IMG/VR virus record: IMGVR_UViG_3300007540_000013 | Coordinates: 35,006 to 99,005 of that record | Direction: 5' to 3' (one strand) | From: a virus | DNA: 64,000 nt | Shown: positions 60,578-64,000 of the stretch, piece by piece | Layout: each line of letters opens with the position of its first letter | How positions within the stretch are numbered: position 1 is the stretch's first letter | The notes under the pieces: generated by a model | The model's input: only the letters and a program-made list of their open reading frames with translations | What the model was told of the DNA's origin: nothing | Databases searched by the model: none | Position numbers and translations under genes: made by a program

Positions 60578-60585
60578 TATTTATA
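60578..60585 (+). promoter_or_regulatory. TATTTATA motif (putative late promoter)
   Basis: Within TTCTTATATTTATATAAAA, which also contains the -7 core of the host-type promoter but no TTG at the right distance; 48 bases before the ATG at 60,634. Confidence 0.5.
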
Positions 60586-60633
60586 TAAAACGAAAACAAT
60601 TAATCCTTTGGATAGGGAAAAAGGATCTAGAAT

Positions 60634-63600
60634 ATGGCTAACGAATTTGTAATTAGGAATGGACTTAAAGTCCAAAGCGGTAGTGTAGACTTAGGGAATG
60701 TATCCTTAAATTTAGGTACTACAGGATCTGCAGCACTACCAGCTGGTAATAAACCAGTCGTATTAACATACGATACTGAAACTAATACAGTAACGTATCA
60801 GTTAGCTGCATCTGGATCTTTAGGGGAGTACGGTAATATAGGTATTCAAGGACCCGGAGGTATACAAGGTATAGCCGGTAACCAGGGTGTACAAGGTACC
60901 CAAGGTATAACATCTACTACACAAGGTACTCAAGGTATTAAAGGTACTCAAGCACCAAAAGGTACTCAAGGTACTGCTGGTGTTCAAGGTCTTGTAGGTA
61001 ACCAAGGAACTACAAATACAACTCAAGGTACTCAAGGAAACAAAGGTGTTCAAGGGCCGAAAGGTGAAAAAGGTATCGCCGGTGTTCAAGGTACCGTAGG
61101 TAACCAAGGAACTACTTCTGAAACACAAGGTACTCAAGGTACTAAAGGTGTTCAAGCACCAAAAGGTACTCAAGGTATCGCCGGTGTTCAAGGTCTTGTA
61201 GGTAATCAAGGTACAACATCAACCACTCAAGGTACTCAAGGTGATACTGGTACTCAAGCACCAAAAGGTAAAATCGGACCTGCTGGTGTTCAAGGTACCA
61301 TAGGTAACCAAGGAACTACTTCTGAAACACAAGGTACCCAAGGTAATAAAGGTGTCCAAGGTCCGAAAGGTAAAATCGGAACTGACGGTGTTCAAGGTCT
61401 TGTAGGTAATCAAGGTACTGCTAATACTACTCAAGGAACCCAAGGCGATACTGGTACTCAAGCACCAAAAGGTACTCAAGGTATCGCCGGTTCCCAAGGT
61501 ACAATAGGTAACCAAGGTACTACTTCTGAAACACAAGGTACCCAAGGTGATACTGGTACTCAAGCACCAAAAGGTACTCAAGGTATCGCCGGTGTTCAAG
61601 GTATTTTAGGTAACCAAGGAACTGCTAATACTACCCAAGGTACCCAAGGTAATAAAGGTGTCCAAGGACCGAAAGGTACTATCGGTATTTCCGGTGTTCA
61701 AGGTAACATAGGTAACCAAGGTACTGCTGATACTACTCAAGGAACCCAAGGTACTAAAGGTACTCAAGGACCGAAAGGTGAAGTAGGACCTGCCGGTGTT
61801 CAAGGTATAGTAGGTAACCAAGGTACTACTTCTGAAACACAAGGTACCCAAGGCGATACTGGTACTCAAGCACCAAAAGGTACTCAAGGTACTGCTGGTG
61901 TTCAAGGTATCATAGGTAACCAAGGAACTGCTAATACAACTCAAGGTACACAAGGTAATAAAGGTGTCCAAGGACCGAAAGGTGAAGTAGGAACTGACGG
62001 TGTTCAAGGTCTTGTAGGTAACCAAGGTACTGCTAATACAACTCAAGGTACTCAAGGTACTAAAGGTGTTCAAGCACCAAAAGGTACTCAAGGTATCGCC
62101 GGTGTTCAAGGTACCATAGGTAACCAAGGAACAACATCCACCACTCAAGGTACTCAAGGTGATACTGGTACTCAAGCACCAAAAGGTACTCAAGGTATAG
62201 ATGGACCGCAAGGTATAGTAGGTTCACAAGGTACTACATCTACTACACAAGGTACTCAAGGTTTACAAGGAACACAAGCACCAAAAGGTACTCAAGGTAC
62301 AGATGGACCGCAAGGTATATTAGGATCTCAAGGTACAACAAGTACTACTCAAGGTACTCAAGGTTTACAAGGTACTCAAGCACCGAAAGGTGAAAAAGGT
62401 ATTGCCGGGCCTCAAGGTATAACCGGTAATCAAGGTACTACATCTACTACTCAAGGAACACAAGGAACACAAGGAACACAAGCACCAAAAGGTACTCAAG
62501 GTACAGATGGACCGCAAGGTATAGTAGGTAATCAAGGTACAACATCCACTACTCAAGGAACACAAGGAACACAAGGAACACAAGCACCAAAAGGTGAAAA
62601 AGGTATTGCCGGGCCTCAAGGTATAGTAGGTTCACAAGGTACAACAAGTACTACACAAGGTACTCAAGGTTTACAAGGTACTCAAGCACCAAAAGGTACT
62701 CAAGGTATTGACGGTCCACAGGGTATATTAGGATCTCAAGGTACTACATCTACTACTCAAGGAACACAAGGAACACAAGGAACACAAGCACCGAAAGGTA
62801 CTCAAGGTACCGCTGGTAGTCAAGGTATATTAGGATCTCAAGGTACTGCATCTTCAACTCAAGGTACACAAGGAACTAAAGGAACACAAGCACCGAAAGG
62901 TACTCAAGGTACTGCTGGTGTTCAAGGTATCATAGGTAATCAAGGAACTGCTAATACTACACAAGGAACACAAGGAACTAAAGGTAGTCAAGGTACGAAA
63001 GGGGAAGTAGGTATTAGCGGTTCCCAAGGTACAATAGGTAACCAAGGTACCAATATAACAACACAAGGGACACAAGGAACTAAAGGATCGCAAGGTACTA
63101 AAGGGACTATCGGTATTTCCGGTTCCCAAGGTACAATAGGTAACCAAGGAACAGCTAATACTACACAAGGAAATCAAGGTACTAAAGGTACTCAAGGTCC
63201 GAAAGGTGAAAAAGGTCTCGCCGGTGTTCAAGGTATCGTAGGTAACCAAGGTACAACATCCACCACTCAAGGTACTCAAGGTACTAAAGGTGTTCAAGCA
63301 CCAAAAGGTATTCAAGGTATCGCCGGTGTTCAAGGTATCGTAGGTAACCAAGGCACTGCTAATACAACTCAAGGTACTCAAGGAAACAAAGGTAGCCAAG
63401 GTACTAAAGGGACTATCGGTATTAGCGGTTCCCAAGGTACAATAGGTAACCAAGGTACAAATATAACAACACAAGGGACACAAGGAACTAAAGGTAGCCA
63501 AGGTACTAAAGGGACTATCGGTATTTCCGGTTCCCAAGGTACAATAGGTAACCAAGGTACCAATATAACAACTCAAGGGACACAAGGAAACAAAGGTGTC

Positions 63601-64000
63601 CAAGGTACTAAAGGGACTATCGGTATTTCCGGTTCCCAAGGTACAATAGGTAACCAAGGTACTGCTAATACAACTCAAGGTACTCAAGGTACTAAAGGTG
63701 CTCAAGGTCCAAAAGGTAAAATCGGAACTGACGGTGTTCAAGGTATAGTAGGTAACCAAGGAACAGCTAATACTACCCAAGGTACACAAGGAAACAAAGG
63801 TGTCCAAGGTCCGAAAGGTGAAAAAGGTATCGCCGGTGTTCAAGGTACAGTAGGTACCCAAGGAACAGCTAATACTACACAAGGAACACAAGGTACTAAA
63901 GGTACTCAAGGACCGAAAGGTAAAAAAGGTATCGCCGGTGTTCAAGGTACAGTAGGTACCCAAGGAACTGCTAATACTACCCAAGGTACACAAGGAAACA
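60634..64000 (+). CDS. Collagen-like tail fibre protein, 3' end outside window
   Basis: An open frame of more than 1,120 residues running off the window. It starts MANEFVIRNGLKVQSGSVDL, a fibre N-terminus. From about residue 70 it is Gly-x-y repeats of an unusual kind (GTQ, GVQ, GNQ, GPK, GEK), in units of 34 residues, each with one break (such as TTNTTQ or TANTTQ) between triplets. Phage collagen-like proteins form trimeric rods that mediate fibre length or host contact. Proline is scarce, so stability must come from charge pairs and Gln/Thr. The very long minus-strand open frames across it are a by-product of the repeat. Confidence 0.85.
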   Translation, partial: MANEFVIRNGLKVQSGSVDLGNVSLNLGTTGSAALPAGNKPVVLTYDTETNTVTYQLAASGSLGEYGNIGIQGPGGIQGIAGNQGVQGTQGITSTTQGTQGIKGTQAPKGTQGTAGVQGLVGNQGTTNTTQGTQGNKGVQGPKGEKGIAGVQGTVGNQGTTSETQGTQGTKGVQAPKGTQGIAGVQGLVGNQGTTSTTQGTQGDTGTQAPKGKIGPAGVQGTIGNQGTTSETQGTQGNKGVQGPKGKIGTDGVQGLVGNQGTANTTQGTQGDTGTQAPKGTQGIAGSQGTIGNQGTTSETQGTQGDTGTQAPKGTQGIAGVQGILGNQGTANTTQGTQGNKGVQGPKGTIGISGVQGNIGNQGTADTTQGTQGTKGTQGPKGEVGPAGVQGIVGNQGTTSETQGTQGDTGTQAPKGTQGTAGVQGIIGNQGTANTTQGTQGNKGVQGPKGEVGTDGVQGLVGNQGTANTTQGTQGTKGVQAPKGTQGIAGVQGTIGNQGTTSTTQGTQGDTGTQAPKGTQGIDGPQGIVGSQGTTSTTQGTQGLQGTQAPKGTQGTDGPQGILGSQGTTSTTQGTQGLQGTQAPKGEKGIAGPQGITGNQGTTSTTQGTQGTQGTQAPKGTQGTDGPQGIVGNQGTTSTTQGTQGTQGTQAPKGEKGIAGPQGIVGSQGTTSTTQGTQGLQGTQAPKGTQGIDGPQGILGSQGTTSTTQGTQGTQGTQAPKGTQGTAGSQGILGSQGTASSTQGTQGTKGTQAPKGTQGTAGVQGIIGNQGTANTTQGTQGTKGSQGTKGEVGISGSQGTIGNQGTNITTQGTQGTKGSQGTKGTIGISGSQGTIGNQGTANTTQGNQGTKGTQGPKGEKGLAGVQGIVGNQGTTSTTQGTQGTKGVQAPKGIQGIAGVQGIVGNQGTANTTQGTQGNKGSQGTKGTIGISGSQGTIGNQGTNITTQGTQGTKGSQGTKGTIGISGSQGTIGNQGTNITTQGTQGNKGVQGTKGTIGISGSQGTIGNQGTANTTQGTQGTKGAQGPKGKIGTDGVQGIVGNQGTANTTQGTQGNKGVQGPKGEKGIAGVQGTVGTQGTANTTQGTQGTKGTQGPKGKKGIAGVQGTVGTQGTANTTQGTQGN
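60979..64000 (+). repeat. 102-base tandem repeat array encoding collagen-like units
   Basis: Units starting GGTGTTCAAGGT occur at 60,979, 61,081, 61,183, 61,285 and, after many copies, at 63,835 and 63,937. The distance 60,979-63,835 is exactly 28 x 102 bases, so no net length change has occurred. Units differ by many synonymous and some coding changes. The array continues past the window. Confidence 0.9.

Noticed and set aside
4439-60585. Reading TATTTATA as leftward T4-type late promoters
   Set aside because: All copies lie just upstream of rightward genes and no leftward late genes are present, so leftward promoters make little biological sense. The reversed-orientation explanation is kept as a finding to test.
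60820-63993. Long open frames on the minus strand (up to 379 codons) opposite the collagen-like gene
   Set aside because: They arise because the repeated GGT/ACT/CAA codons read without stops in reverse. They have Thr/Leu/Ser-only composition, no promoter or leader, and share the repeat period. The plus-strand frame with a fibre N-terminus explains the region.
60979-64000. Regular direct repeats that could suggest a CRISPR array
   Set aside because: The 102-base units are coding in one continuous frame, with no unique spacers between constant repeats.
1-64000. tRNA genes, rRNA, integrase, attachment sites or insertion sequences
   Set aside because: None could be supported by reading both strands; no cloverleaf with a TTC-arm pattern, no integrase or transposase motifs, and no terminal repeats were seen.

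Overview
The window is part of the genome of a tailed, contractile-tail (myovirus-type) bacteriophage with a distant T4-like gene set. Clear counterparts of T4 late sigma factor gp55, baseplate gp25 and gp6, a gp5-like spike, primase gp61, large terminase gp17, portal gp20, prohead protease gp21, scaffold gp22, capsid gp23, PhoH and neck/tail-completion proteins (gp13-15 type) are present. The host is most likely a member of the Bacteroidota. Eleven promoters resemble the host housekeeping type of that phylum (TTG about 33 bases and TAnnTTT about 7 bases upstream of the start site); ten show both elements and all ten have exactly 20 bases between them. The phage also carries a small histone-H1-like (Hc1) protein typical of that phylum. 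DNA is AT-rich and genes are tightly packed, often with TAATG or ATGA stop/start overlaps; no gap exceeds 300 bases.

Layout. (1) 1-3,700: small, mostly unrecognised, probably early genes, nearly all with their own host-type promoter and a common A-rich leader, ending in a cysteine-peptidase-like protein. (2) 3,700-5,770: one minus-strand membrane/coiled-coil gene and small accessory genes. (3) 5,900-8,200: HD hydrolase, small membrane protein and the late sigma factor. (4) 8,200-22,600: baseplate and other virion proteins. (5) 22,600-31,200: a block of enzymes: GIY-YIG nuclease, primase, RecB-like nuclease, P-loop kinase, a nucleotidyltransferase fused to two HExxH modules, and a nucleotidase fused to superoxide dismutase. 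(6) 31,100-34,500: small and acidic proteins, several sharing an N-terminal helix ending in EVLAE. (7) 34,500-45,300: lysis-type lipoprotein, terminase, portal, protease, Hc1, scaffold, capsid, PhoH. (8) 45,400-64,000: neck genes embedded in a long series of fibre genes, ending in a collagen-like protein that runs off the window.

How it fits together. Host RNA polymerase would read the left cluster from the TTG-N20-TATATTTA promoters. The gp55-like factor would later direct polymerase to a second motif, TATTTATA, found just upstream of about sixteen gene starts or operons. TATTTATA is the exact reverse complement of the T4 late promoter core. The most unusual part is the block 24.8-33.3 kb plus 39.5 kb. 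Many of its proteins begin with a short helix ending in L-x-E, the cleavage signature of T4-type prohead protease. One of them (39,456) resembles the capsid protein immediately after the predicted cut. I infer, without proof, that this is a set of internal proteins packaged in the head and delivered to the cell, including a superoxide dismutase fusion. No tail sheath, tail tube, lysozyme, small terminase, integrase or tRNA gene was recognised; these presumably lie outside or are too divergent.
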